Origin: an uncultured Dorea sp.
GTDB taxonomy: Bacteria > Bacillota > Clostridia > Lachnospirales > Lachnospiraceae
DNA: 64,000 nucleotides
Reading direction: 5' to 3'
Assembly (NCBI GenBank): GCA_910584095.1
Contig: CAJTYU010000016.1
Span: forward strand, 7,306 to 71,305
In this document: positions 36,968 to 45,841 of the stretch, piece by piece
Layout: the number at the start of each line of letters is the position of its first letter
How positions within the stretch are numbered: the first letter of the stretch is position 1
Notes under the pieces: generated by a model
What the model was told of the DNA's origin: nothing
Database searches by the model: none
The model's input: the letters and a program-made list of their open reading frames with translations, nothing else
Program-made: the position numbers and the translations under genes

Positions 36968-39009
36968 ACAGAGAGGCTTTATTTTGCGATGGAACAGGAA
37001 ATTATGTAATACCGCCGGAGCCGAAACCATCCGAAACAGTAAAGTTTTTGTTTCGGACGGCAGCCGATGATGCGGATAGTGTGGCATTGTATACGAAGGG
37101 AAACTATTATGAAATGGAAAAAGCGGATACAGTGCAGGGGTTTGACTACTATCGGATTTATCGGGAATTAGGCGAGGAGGCAATGCAATACTGCTTCCGT
37201 ATACAGAAGGGCGATGAGATTGTTTATTATAACCAGTATGGAGTGTGCGAAGGGATGGTAGACGACTACGCGTTTCGGATTCGTCCCGGTTTTACCACTC
37301 CTGACTGGGCGAAGGGCGCGGTTATGTACCAGATTTTTACTGACCGTTTCCGCAATGGGGATTCTTCGAATGATGTAGTGGATCATGAATATTATTATAT
37401 CAACGAACCGGTGAAGGCAATAAAAGACTGGAATCAGACTCCGGCAGCCATGGACGTGCGGAATTTTTACGGCGGGGACCTGCAGGGAGTAAAGGATAAG
37501 CTGGATTACCTGCAGGATCTGGGGGTAGAGGTTATTTATTTCAATCCGTTGTTTGTATCTCCGTCAAATCATAAGTATGACAATCAGGATTATGATTATA
37601 TTGATCCGCATTTTGGCGTGATTATAAACGATCTGGAAGAATCAGAAGCGGACAGTCCGGAAGGTTTTCTTGCGGCGAGATATCAGAAGCGGGTGACGGA
37701 CTGGGAAAATTTGGAGGCAAGCAATCGTTTTTTTGCAGAACTGGTTGAGGAGATTCATGAGAGAGGAATGAAAGTAATTCTGGACGGCGTGTTCAATCAC
37801 TGCGGTTCCTTTCATAAATGGATGGACAGGGAACGTATTTATGAGGGCAGAAAGGGATTTGAGGCCGGAGCCTATGTATCGGCTGACAGTCCGTACCGCT
37901 CATATTTTGACTTTAGGGATTCCAGAGACGACGCATGGCCGGATAACGGAAGTTATGACGGATGGTGGGGACACGATACTTTGCCGAAGCTGAATTACGA
38001 AGCCTCAGAGTCTCTGGTGGAATATATGCTGCAGATTGGGAGGAAATGGGTATCTCCTCCCTACAATGTAGACGGGTGGCGTCTGGATGTGGCGGCGGAC
38101 TTAGGACATGATAAGGATTATAATCATGAATTTTGGAAAAAATTCCGCAAGGCAGTGAAGGAAGCTAATCCCGATGCCTTGATTCTTGCAGAGCACTATG
38201 GCGACCCGAAGGAATGGCTGGAGGGCGACGAGTGGGATTCTGTTATGAATTACGACGCCTTTATGGAGCCGGTTACTTGGTTCCTTACAGGTATGGAGAA
38301 ACACAGCGATGAGGAACGAGCGGACTTAAGAGGAAATGCTTACGCGTTTGTCCATTCGATTTCCCATAATATGGCATGCTATATGACGCCTTCGCTGCAG
38401 ACGGCTATGAATGAACTGTCCAATCATGATCATTCCCGATTCCTGACCAGAACGAATCATGTAGTTGGAAGAATTGGAAATCATAGTCCGGAGGATGCGG
38501 AACAGAATGTAAATGTGGCAGTTATGCGTCAGGCTGTAATTATGCAGATGACTTGGGTGGGAGCGCCTACAGTGTATTATGGTGATGAAGCGGGACTCTG
38601 CGGTTTTACGGATCCGGACAATCGGAGGACATATCCGTGGGGCGGGGAAGATAAGGAATTGATTGAGTTTCATAAAATAATGATAAGGCTCCACAAGCAT
38701 TATCAGACATTTAGGACCGGTTCGATTAAAATTCTCACTGTAGAAGGTTCTGCGCTTGCGTATGCGAGGTTCGATATTGGAAATCAGTTTGTAATAGTTG
38801 TGAATGGCGGAGAGGATGACGTACAGGTACAGATACCTGTGCAGCTTGCTGAATTTCCCATGGAAGGAACGCTGCAAAGGCTGGTATATAGTTCTAATGA
38901 TGGATATACGGTCAAGCGTTCTGTCTGTCCGATTAAAGGAGGCAGCGCCGTAGTTCATATGGAGCCGCATTCTGCGGCAGTTTATGGAAACATGGATAAT
39001 GATGAATAA
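36964..39009 (+). CDS. GH13 alpha-glucosidase / neopullulanase-like enzyme
   Basis: 681 residues. An N-terminal beta domain of about 110 residues (CBM34-like, TVKFLFRTAADDADSVALYTKG) precedes a TIM barrel: AVMYQIFTDRFRNGD, GDLQGVKDKLDYLQDLGVEVIYFNPLF, VILDGVFNHCG, GWRLDVAADLG (nucleophile D375), LILAEHYG (acid/base E410) and LSNHDHSRF (D489). No signal peptide is present, so it is cytoplasmic, acting on maltodextrins or glycogen-derived oligosaccharides. It is translationally coupled to ftsH by a four-base overlap, an unusual pairing. The same genome stretch encodes glgC/glgD. Confidence 0.9.
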   Translation: MNREALFCDGTGNYVIPPEPKPSETVKFLFRTAADDADSVALYTKGNYYEMEKADTVQGFDYYRIYRELGEEAMQYCFRIQKGDEIVYYNQYGVCEGMVDDYAFRIRPGFTTPDWAKGAVMYQIFTDRFRNGDSSNDVVDHEYYYINEPVKAIKDWNQTPAAMDVRNFYGGDLQGVKDKLDYLQDLGVEVIYFNPLFVSPSNHKYDNQDYDYIDPHFGVIINDLEESEADSPEGFLAARYQKRVTDWENLEASNRFFAELVEEIHERGMKVILDGVFNHCGSFHKWMDRERIYEGRKGFEAGAYVSADSPYRSYFDFRDSRDDAWPDNGSYDGWWGHDTLPKLNYEASESLVEYMLQIGRKWVSPPYNVDGWRLDVAADLGHDKDYNHEFWKKFRKAVKEANPDALILAEHYGDPKEWLEGDEWDSVMNYDAFMEPVTWFLTGMEKHSDEERADLRGNAYAFVHSISHNMACYMTPSLQTAMNELSNHDHSRFLTRTNHVVGRIGNHSPEDAEQNVNVAVMRQAVIMQMTWVGAPTVYYGDEAGLCGFTDPDNRRTYPWGGEDKELIEFHKIMIRLHKHYQTFRTGSIKILTVEGSALAYARFDIGNQFVIVVNGGEDDVQVQIPVQLAEFPMEGTLQRLVYSSNDGYTVKRSVCPIKGGSAVVHMEPHSAAVYGNMDNDE

Positions 39010-39020
39010 AAATGATAAAT

Positions 39021-39060
39021 AAAAAAATCCCTGAAAGAGGCAACTTTCAGGGATTTTTTC
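39021..39060. terminator. Bidirectional terminator between GH13 gene and map
   Basis: AAAAAATCCCTGAAAG pairs with CTTTCAGGGATTTTTT around AGGCAA; A and T tracts on both sides suit convergent genes. Confidence 0.88.
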
Positions 39061-39093
39061 ATCCAAGGTTAGATGCTTTCGACTTTTGAAATA

Positions 39094-39903
39094 CTATTTC
39101 GAGAGTACTTCTACGCCTGTCTCGGTAATTAGAACCATGTACTCAATCTGTGCGGACAAGCCCCCGTCTATGGTGTAGACGGTCCAGCCGTTGTCTTCAT
39201 CTATGAAGAAATCGGGACTGCCCTCGTTAATCATCGGCTCGATGGTAAACATCATGCCGGGAACGAGAACCATCTCAGATCCCTTCGGGGTTACGTAACT
39301 GACAAAAGGTTCCTCATGGAATTCAAGGCCGATGCCATGGCCGCCAATTTCCTCTACAACAGAATACCCGCAGGCTCGTGCATGGGAATTGATAGCATGG
39401 GCGATGTCTCCCAAATGACCCCATGGTCTGGCAGCGCGCAGCCCAAGTTCGACACATTCCGCAGTGACGTCAATGATTCGCTGACTTCGTCTGCTGACAT
39501 TGCCGATTGCAAACATGCGTGAAGCATCAGAGAAATATCCATCCAGAATAGTGGAGACATCTACATTAACAATATCTCCATCCTGAAGGACTTCATGTTC
39601 ATCAGGAATCCCGTGGCAGACTACATCATTGATAGAAGTGCATACACTTTTGGGAAATCCCTCGAAATTCAGCGGTGCGGGTATCCCGCCATGCGCCGTC
39701 GTATAGTCATATACAAGGGTATCAATCTCTGCAGTATTCATACCGGCTTTTATATGTGCGGCGACATGATCCAGAACCGCTGTATTCAGAGCGGCGCTTC
39801 TTTTGATGGCTGTAATCTGTTCTGGTGTCTTAAGCAGGCTCCGGTTCGGGACAATCTGCCCTTTTGCCGCAAGCTTCCACAGCTTAATATCCAGTCTGTC
39901 CAT
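39094..39903 (-). CDS. map: Type I methionine aminopeptidase
   Basis: 269 residues. Metal and substrate motifs: NDVVCHGIPDEHEVLQDGDIVNVDVSTILDGYFSDASRMF, GGHGIGLEFHEEPFV and MMFTIEPMINEGS. It removes N-terminal Met. The start is debatable: ATG 39903 has AAAGGAG 12 bases upstream; ATG 39915 touches that site; ATG 39966 has GAGGG five bases upstream and would give 290 residues. The sequence MDRLDIKLWKLAAKG looks like a natural beginning. Zinc-finger N-terminus is absent. Confidence 0.93.
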   Translation of the reverse strand: MDRLDIKLWKLAAKGQIVPNRSLLKTPEQITAIKRSAALNTAVLDHVAAHIKAGMNTAEIDTLVYDYTTAHGGIPAPLNFEGFPKSVCTSINDVVCHGIPDEHEVLQDGDIVNVDVSTILDGYFSDASRMFAIGNVSRRSQRIIDVTAECVELGLRAARPWGHLGDIAHAINSHARACGYSVVEEIGGHGIGLEFHEEPFVSYVTPKGSEMVLVPGMMFTIEPMINEGSPDFFIDEDNGWTVYTIDGGLSAQIEYMVLITETGVEVLSK

Positions 39904-40022
39904 GGATGAATCCATCTCCTTTTCAAAATAATAATGAGGAAAGAGAAAACAAATGCCCTCAATCATTTGCCCTCGATCATTAGCTCATACTCATTCTTAT
40001 TGTAGCATACTTTTTTTAATTG

Positions 40023-40031
40023 TGCTATAAT
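40023..40031 (+). promoter_or_regulatory. Extended -10 promoter of pfkA
   Basis: TGCTATAAT, perfect extended -10; no convincing -35. Confidence 0.55.
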
Positions 40032-40084
40032 GGATTTCAGATTAATAGAACTATTTATCCATATATGGAAGGAGTGAAACAATC

Positions 40085-41167
40085 ATGCTACGAATTGGAA
40101 TGCTGACAAGCGGAGGCGATTGCCAGGCATTGAACGCAACAATGCGCGGTGTTGTGAAAGGGATTTTTGAAGAGAGGGAAGATGTGGAGATCTATGGCTT
40201 TCAGGCCGGATACAAAGGACTCATTTATTCAGATTTTAAGATGATGACATCTAGAGATTTTTCAGGAATTTTGACAGTGGGGGGAACGATACTCGGAACC
40301 TCCAGACAGCCCTTCAAGAAGATGAGGGAGCCGGACGAGCATGGACTTGATAAAGTAGAGGCTATGAAGCATACCTATCATAAACTGAGTCTGGACTGTC
40401 TGGTCGTACTGGGCGGAAACGGGACCCATAAGACGGCAAACATGCTGAGCGAGGAAGGACTGAATGTGATTACACTGCCCAAGACAATAGATAATGATCT
40501 GTGGGGAACGGACATGACCTTTGGATTTCAGAGCGCGGTAGATATTGCCACGGATACCATTGATAAGATTCATACGACGGCGACTTCCCACAGCCGAGTA
40601 TTTATCGTAGAGATTATGGGTCATAAGGTTGGCTGGGTCGCGCTTCATGCGGGAATAGCAGGCGGCGCGGATATTATCCTTATCCCGGAGATACCATATG
40701 ATGTGGACGTGCTGGCAGATATGATTAATAAGCGGGCAAAGGAAGGCAAGCGCTTTACTATTATTGCAGTGGCAGAGGGCGCGATTTCCAAGAAGGACGC
40801 GAAGCTGTCCAAGAAAGAGATGAAGAAAAAGTTAGAGAAGGAAAAAGGACTCTATCCGTCTGTTGCGTATGAGGTTGCGGCAAGGCTTCAGAAGAAAACA
40901 ACGCAGGAAGTGCGTATTACGGTTCCGGGGCATACCCAGCGCGGCGGCACGCCGTGTCCGTACGACAGGGTATTATCTACCCGTCTTGGCGCATTTGCCG
41001 CGAGAATGATTCTGAATGGGGAATATGGGTATATGGCGGCGATCCGGGATGGAGAGACGACGAAGGTTCCGCTCTCGGAGGTTGCGGGAAAGCTGAAGTA
41101 TGTTGATCCGCATTCTAAGATTGTTCAGGAGGCAAAGCAGGTCGGAATCAGCTTTGGCGACAAATAA
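40085..41167 (+). CDS. pfkA: 6-phosphofructokinase, long group-III-like type
   Basis: 360 residues, longer than the 320 of classical ATP-PFK. MLTSGGDCQALNATMRG starts the ATP/PPi site; LPKTIDNDLWGTDMTFGFQSA gives catalytic D136 and D138; IVEIMGHKVGWVALHAGIAGGAD and VPGHTQRGGTPCPYDRVLSTRLG complete the fructose-6-phosphate site. The donor-specific motif is GGNGT (110-114), with Asn where ATP enzymes have Asp but Gly113 as in ATP users; K133 is a PPi/long-type residue. So the phosphoryl donor cannot be called safely. AAGGAGTG precedes ATG. dnaX follows. Confidence 0.93.
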   Translation: MLRIGMLTSGGDCQALNATMRGVVKGIFEEREDVEIYGFQAGYKGLIYSDFKMMTSRDFSGILTVGGTILGTSRQPFKKMREPDEHGLDKVEAMKHTYHKLSLDCLVVLGGNGTHKTANMLSEEGLNVITLPKTIDNDLWGTDMTFGFQSAVDIATDTIDKIHTTATSHSRVFIVEIMGHKVGWVALHAGIAGGADIILIPEIPYDVDVLADMINKRAKEGKRFTIIAVAEGAISKKDAKLSKKEMKKKLEKEKGLYPSVAYEVAARLQKKTTQEVRITVPGHTQRGGTPCPYDRVLSTRLGAFAARMILNGEYGYMAAIRDGETTKVPLSEVAGKLKYVDPHSKIVQEAKQVGISFGDK

Positions 41168-41195
41168 AATCATTGAGATTTAGGGAGAGATGCAT

Positions 41196-42758
41196 ATGGG
41201 CTATACGGCGCTGTATCGAAAGTTCCGTCCTAGTGAATTTAAGGATGTGAAAGGGCAGGATGCGATTGTTAAGACATTAAAGAACCAGATAAAGACAGGG
41301 CGTATAGGCCATGCCTACCTGTTTTGCGGAACGAGAGGAACAGGTAAGACAACGGTTGCCAAGCTATTTGCAAAGGCGGTAAACTGTGAGCATCCGATAG
41401 AGGGAAGTCCCTGTGAAGCGTGCAGGATGTGCCGGTCGGTTTCGGCAGGCGCATCAATGAACGTAATTGAGATTGACGCGGCTTCCAACAATGGAGTTGA
41501 CAACATCCGCGGGATCCGGGAGGAGGTTGCGTATCGTCCCACTGAGGGAAGATATAAGGTTTATATTATTGACGAGGTGCATATGCTGTCTATAGGAGCG
41601 TTTAATGCGCTTCTCAAGACGTTGGAGGAACCTCCGGAGTATGTGATATTCATTCTGGCGACTACAGAGGCGCATAAGATACCGGTAACAATCCTAAGCC
41701 GCTGCCAGAGGTATGATTTTAAGAGGATATCCATTGATACGATCTGTGAAAGGCTGAATGAGCTGATAGAGCAGGAAGGTCTGGACGTGGAGGAGAAGGC
41801 GGTGCGCTATATTGCCAGAGCCGCAGACGGAGCGATGAGGGATGCGCTGAGCCTGTTAGATCAATGCTCTGCATTTTATATTGGAGAGCGTTTGACCTAT
41901 GACCGGGCGCTGGAAGTTTTGGGGGCGGTAGATACGGATGTATTCAGCAGGCTGTTCCGGGAGCTGCTTGCCCGGGATGTGAGGAAAGTCATATCCAGCG
42001 TGGATGAGCTGATCATGCAGGGAAGAGAACTTTCACAGCTCTCGGCAGATTTTACTTGGTATCTTAGAAATCTTCTGCTGATTCAGAGTTCGGACGACAT
42101 GGAGGACGTGCTGGACGTATCCGCGGAGAGCTTAATACAGCTAAAGGAAGAGGCTGGGATGATCGATACGGAAGAGTTGATTCGGTTTATCCGTATTTTT
42201 TCAGAACTTACAGGAAAGCTGCGGTATTCCACGCAAAAGAGGGTACTGCTGGAAGTAACCTTTATTAAGCTGTGTAAGCCCCAGATGGAGACAGGGCAGG
42301 ATGCATTGCTTGCGAGGATCCGCGTACTGGAGGATGCGGTTGAGAAAGGACTGGCTATGCCGCCTGCCGGACAGATTGTGTATGCCAAGCCTGAGGAGCG
42401 GAAGGCGGAACAGGCCAAACCCGTACTTCCGAAGGCTCTTTCTGAGGATGTGAAGAAAGCGGCGAAGAATTTCCGAAGTATTACGGAGGACGCTTCTATT
42501 ATGCTGAGACAGTATCTGAAAAAGGCGCGTCTCAGCGCGGGGGATAATGACAGACTCCAGATTGTGCTGCCGGATGAAGTAAGCGCCGGGTTTGTAGCAA
42601 GGCAGGAGCACAAAGATGAGATTGTCCGTCTGATTGAAGGGAAACTTGGCAAGACTATGGAGATAGACGTCCGTCAGGTGGAAGAAGGCAGGCATTTTGA
42701 AGATAATTATGTAGACATAGAGAAACTTGTTAATATGGAGATTACTATTGAAGATTAA
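41196..42758 (+). CDS. dnaX: DNA polymerase III subunit gamma/tau
   Basis: 520 residues. YTALYRKFRPSEFKDVKGQDAIVKTLKNQ opens the clamp-loader ATPase. Walker A is FCGTRGTGKTTVAKLFAKA, the zinc site is CEHPIEGSPCEACRMC, Walker B is YIIDEVHMLS, and sensor 1 is LATTEAHKIPVTILSRCQRYDFKRI. The C-terminal tail contains the oligomerisation domain and an extra region after residue 390. Start at 41196, eight bases after AGGGAG; ATG 41190 is nearer the site. It is first in the conserved dnaX-ybaB-recR cluster. Confidence 0.95.
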   Translation: MGYTALYRKFRPSEFKDVKGQDAIVKTLKNQIKTGRIGHAYLFCGTRGTGKTTVAKLFAKAVNCEHPIEGSPCEACRMCRSVSAGASMNVIEIDAASNNGVDNIRGIREEVAYRPTEGRYKVYIIDEVHMLSIGAFNALLKTLEEPPEYVIFILATTEAHKIPVTILSRCQRYDFKRISIDTICERLNELIEQEGLDVEEKAVRYIARAADGAMRDALSLLDQCSAFYIGERLTYDRALEVLGAVDTDVFSRLFRELLARDVRKVISSVDELIMQGRELSQLSADFTWYLRNLLLIQSSDDMEDVLDVSAESLIQLKEEAGMIDTEELIRFIRIFSELTGKLRYSTQKRVLLEVTFIKLCKPQMETGQDALLARIRVLEDAVEKGLAMPPAGQIVYAKPEERKAEQAKPVLPKALSEDVKKAAKNFRSITEDASIMLRQYLKKARLSAGDNDRLQIVLPDEVSAGFVARQEHKDEIVRLIEGKLGKTMEIDVRQVEEGRHFEDNYVDIEKLVNMEITIED

Positions 42759-42772
42759 AGGAGGAGAAGCTT

Positions 42773-43117
42773 ATGGCAAGACGTGGAGGATTCCCAGGCG
42801 GAGGTATGCCGGGGAATATGGCAAATCTTATGAAACAGGCGCAGAAGATGCAGCGCCAGATGGAGGAGCAGGCAAAGGAGCTGGAGACAAAGGAATTTTC
42901 TGCAACCGCTGGAGGAGGCGCTGTAGAGGTGACAGTATCCGGTAAAAAGCAGGTATTGAAGGTAAAATTGGATGAAGAGGCCGTAGATCCGGATGACGTG
43001 GAAATGCTAGAGGATCTGATCGTTGCCGCCGTCAATGAGGCGCTGGATAAAGTGGATGCCGAGTCGGCAGGCGCAATGTCCAGATTCACAGGAGGAATGC
43101 CGGGTGGATTATTATAG
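42773..43117 (+). CDS. YbaB/EbfC-family nucleoid-associated protein
   Basis: 114 residues: a Gly-rich start (MARRGGFPGGGMPGNMANLMKQAQKMQRQMEEQAKEL), helix, then EFSATAGGGAVEVTVSGKKQVLKVKLDEEAVDPDDVEMLEDLIVAAVNEAL. This is the YbaB fold, a DNA-binding dimer encoded between dnaX and recR in most bacteria. AAAGGAGGAG precedes ATG. recR starts within its last codons. Confidence 0.95.
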   Translation: MARRGGFPGGGMPGNMANLMKQAQKMQRQMEEQAKELETKEFSATAGGGAVEVTVSGKKQVLKVKLDEEAVDPDDVEMLEDLIVAAVNEALDKVDAESAGAMSRFTGGMPGGLL

Positions 43118-43700
43118 CAGCCAGATCAGCAAGCTAATAGAGCAATTCTCAAGGCTTCCGGGAATCGGACCAAAGTCAGCCGGCAGGCTGGCTTTTCATT
43201 TGATTCATATGCCGAAGGAGCAGGTAAAGGAGCTGGCGGACTCTATGGTGGAGGCAAGGGAAAAGGTGCGTTACTGCCAGTGCTGTCATACGCTGACTGA
43301 TCAGGAGATATGTCCAATCTGCAGCAGCAGTAAACGGGATCACAGAACCATTATGGTGGTGGAATCTACCAGAGATTTAGCGGCATATGAGAAGATTGGT
43401 AAGTATGAGGGGATTTATCACGTGCTTCACGGCGCGATTTCCCCAATGCTTGGAATCGGACCGGGCGATATTAAGCTGAAAGAGCTGGTCAAGCGTCTGG
43501 AAGGAGATGTGGATGAGGTGATTATCGCAACTAATTCCAGCCTTGAGGGGGAGACCACGGCAATGTATATCAGTAAACTGATTAAGCCCACGGGGATTAA
43601 AGTCAGCAGGATTGCAAGCGGCGTTCCGGTTGGTGGAGATCTGGAGTATATTGATGAGGTGACGCTCCTTCGCGCGCTGGAAGGACGGACCGAGCTCTAA
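43104..43700 (+). CDS. recR: Recombination protein RecR
   Basis: 198 residues. A helix-hairpin-helix start (QISKLIEQFSRLPGIGPKSAGRLAFHLI), the C4 zinc finger CQCCHTLTDQEICPIC, and a Toprim domain (MVVESTRDLAAYEKIGKYEGIYHVLHGAISPMLGIGPGDIKL). It acts with RecFO in gap repair. Start is GTG 43104, eight bases after GGAGG inside the ybaB gene, overlapping it by 14 bases; the longer frame upstream is only a reading of ybaB in another frame. Confidence 0.95.
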   Translation: MDYYSSQISKLIEQFSRLPGIGPKSAGRLAFHLIHMPKEQVKELADSMVEAREKVRYCQCCHTLTDQEICPICSSSKRDHRTIMVVESTRDLAAYEKIGKYEGIYHVLHGAISPMLGIGPGDIKLKELVKRLEGDVDEVIIATNSSLEGETTAMYISKLIKPTGIKVSRIASGVPVGGDLEYIDEVTLLRALEGRTEL

Positions 43701-43783
43701 ATAGCTGCATTGAGATTTTACAGACGCATATTCGAAAAATAATTAAAATGTTCAGAACATATGTATAAGTGCGGGCGCTTCCC

Positions 43784-43812
43784 TTGACCGTCAGGATATA
43801 AGCAGATATAAT
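43784..43812 (+). promoter_or_regulatory. Promoter of the transketolase operon
   Basis: TTGACC (43784-43789), 17-base spacer, TATAAT (43807-43812). Confidence 0.82.
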
Positions 43813-43862
43813 GAAACCATTAAGTTACTTGAAAGGATACTATGAATTAGGAGGCAATTTTC

Positions 43863-44699
43863 ATGAACAAAACAGAACTTATGAAGACTGCTAATGAGGT
43901 GCGCAAGGGCATTATTGAAGCGGTGCACAGCGCAAAGTCCGGCCATCCGGGCGGCTCATTATCAGCGGCAGATATTTATACATATCTGTATTTTGAGGAA
44001 ATGAATGTAGATCCAAAGGAGCCGGACAAGGCGGACAGAGACCGTTTCGTACTGTCCAAGGGACATACTTCGCCGGGTTATTATTCGGTATTAGCCCAGA
44101 GAGGATTTTTCCCGGTAGAAGATCTAAAGACCTTCCGTCATACAGGCTCTTATCTTCAGGGACATCCGGATAAGAAACATATTCCGGGAGTGGATATGTC
44201 TTCCGGTTCACTGGGACAGGGGATTTCAGCGGCGGTCGGAATGGCAGTGTCTGCAAAGCTGTCAGGAGAGGATTACCGTGTATATACGCTGGTTGGAGAC
44301 GGCGAGATTCAAGAGGGACAGGTGTGGGAAGCATCTATGCTTGCAGCCCACAGAAAGCTGGACAACCTGGTTGTAATCGTAGATAACAATAATTTACAGA
44401 TTGACGGAGATATCAGCAAGGTTAATTCTCCGTATCCGATTGATCAGAAGTTTGAAGCATTTAATTTCCATGTTATTAATGTGGACGGACATGATTTTGA
44501 CCAGCTTGCGGCAGCATTTAAGGAAGCGAAGGAGACCAAGGGACAGCCGACGGCGATCATTGCGAAGACGGTAAAGGGCAAAGGCGTATCCTTTATGGAG
44601 AATCAGGCGTCTTGGCATGGTTCTGCTCCGAACGATGAGCAGTATGCGGCAGCGATGGAAGATCTGAAGAAAGTAGGTGAAGCATTATGTCAGATGTAA
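43863..44699 (+). CDS. Transketolase, N-terminal (thiamine-diphosphate-binding) subunit
   Basis: 278 residues. AVHSAKSGHPGGSLSAADIYTYLYF, FVLSKGHTSPGYYSVLAQRG, GSLGQGISAAVGMA and VYTLVGDGEIQEGQVWEASMLAAHRKLDNLVVIVDNNNLQIDG carry the diphosphate and Mg sites (GDG...N). Transketolase is split into two genes here, as is common in Clostridia and archaea. GGAGG precedes ATG. Its last 13 bases overlap the C-terminal subunit gene. Confidence 0.95.
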   Translation: MNKTELMKTANEVRKGIIEAVHSAKSGHPGGSLSAADIYTYLYFEEMNVDPKEPDKADRDRFVLSKGHTSPGYYSVLAQRGFFPVEDLKTFRHTGSYLQGHPDKKHIPGVDMSSGSLGQGISAAVGMAVSAKLSGEDYRVYTLVGDGEIQEGQVWEASMLAAHRKLDNLVVIVDNNNLQIDGDISKVNSPYPIDQKFEAFNFHVINVDGHDFDQLAAAFKEAKETKGQPTAIIAKTVKGKGVSFMENQASWHGSAPNDEQYAAAMEDLKKVGEALCQM

Positions 44700-45625
44700 A
44701 GAAGATTGCAACAAGAGAGAGTTATGGTAATGCTTTAGCGGAATTGGGCAAATTGCACGAAGAGGTTGTTGTACTGGACGCGGATCTCGCGGGTGCGACG
44801 AAGACAAGCGTATTTATGAAAGCTTTTCCGGAGCGCCATATTGACTGTGGTATTGCCGAGGGCAATATGATGGGCGTAGCGGCCGGGCTTGCGGCAACCG
44901 GCAAGGTTCCTTTTGCAAGCACTTTTGCAATGTTTGCGGCGGGACGTGCTTTCGAGCAGGTACGTAATTCCATCGGTTATCCAAAGCTGAATGTGAAGAT
45001 TGGCGCTACTCATGCGGGAATCTCTGTTGGCGAGGACGGCGCTACCCATCAGTGTAATGAGGATATCGCTCTGATGAGGACCATTCCGGGAATGACCGTG
45101 ATCTGCCCGGCGGATGACGTAGAGGCAAAGGCGGCTGTTACGGCGGCTTATGAGCATGAGGGTCCAGTGTATATGAGGTTCGGAAGGCTTGCGGTTCCGG
45201 TGATCAACGATAAGCCGGATTATAAATTTGAACTTGGCAAGGGGATTGTTTTAAGAGAAGGTAAGGATGTGACCATCATTGCGACCGGACTTCCGGTAGC
45301 AAACTGCTTAGAGGCGGCAGAAAAGCTGGCGGCAGACGGCATCCAGGCCAAAGTGATCAATATCCATACAATCAAGCCAATTGACGAGGAACTGGTAGTT
45401 GCAGCGGCAAAGGAGACCGGCAAGGTGGTTACGGTAGAAGAGCATTCCGTGATCGGCGGGCTGGGAAGCGCGGTTTGCGACGTGCTTTCCGAGAAGGCGC
45501 CGACAAAGACGATGAAGATTGGAATCAACGACGTATTCGGCGAGTCGGGACCGGCGGCGGAACTGGTAAAGAAGTTCGGGCTGGATGCAGACAGTATCTA
45601 TGAGAAAGTAAAAGCATTCGTGTAA
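44687..45625 (+). CDS. Transketolase, C-terminal (pyrimidine-binding) subunit
   Basis: 312 residues: ESYGNALAELGKLHEEVVVLDADLAGATKTSVF, HIDCGIAEGNMMGVAAGLAATG (the Glu that activates thiamine), FASTFAMFAAGRAFEQVRNSIGYP, GEDGATHQCNEDIALMR, and the C-terminal domain with VITVEEHSVIGGLGSAV-type wording. It forms the active heterotetramer with the preceding product in the non-oxidative pentose phosphate pathway. Overlapping genes ensure equal synthesis. Confidence 0.95.
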   Translation: MSDVKKIATRESYGNALAELGKLHEEVVVLDADLAGATKTSVFMKAFPERHIDCGIAEGNMMGVAAGLAATGKVPFASTFAMFAAGRAFEQVRNSIGYPKLNVKIGATHAGISVGEDGATHQCNEDIALMRTIPGMTVICPADDVEAKAAVTAAYEHEGPVYMRFGRLAVPVINDKPDYKFELGKGIVLREGKDVTIIATGLPVANCLEAAEKLAADGIQAKVINIHTIKPIDEELVVAAAKETGKVVTVEEHSVIGGLGSAVCDVLSEKAPTKTMKIGINDVFGESGPAAELVKKFGLDADSIYEKVKAFV

Positions 45626-45650
45626 TGCCAGAGTAAGAAAAGAGTTTGGA

Positions 45651-45686
45651 AGGGGCGCTTCATAGAAAGAAGCGTCTCTTTTTTTG
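45651..45686 (+). terminator. Terminator of the transketolase operon
   Basis: AGGGGCGCTTC pairs with GAAGCGTCTCT around ATAGAAA, followed by a run of seven or more T. Confidence 0.88.
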
Positions 45687-45841
45687 ATAGATGCTGGAAA
45701 AGCCTGACGATGTAAAGGCTGAGATATCGAAATGCCAGAGATATTGTGGAAAGATTCCCGGGACAAGTTCCACAGACTGATAAAATACGCACATTTCCTA
45801 TGCTATGATAATTCAAAATCTTGGGAGAGGTGAGTATAAAT

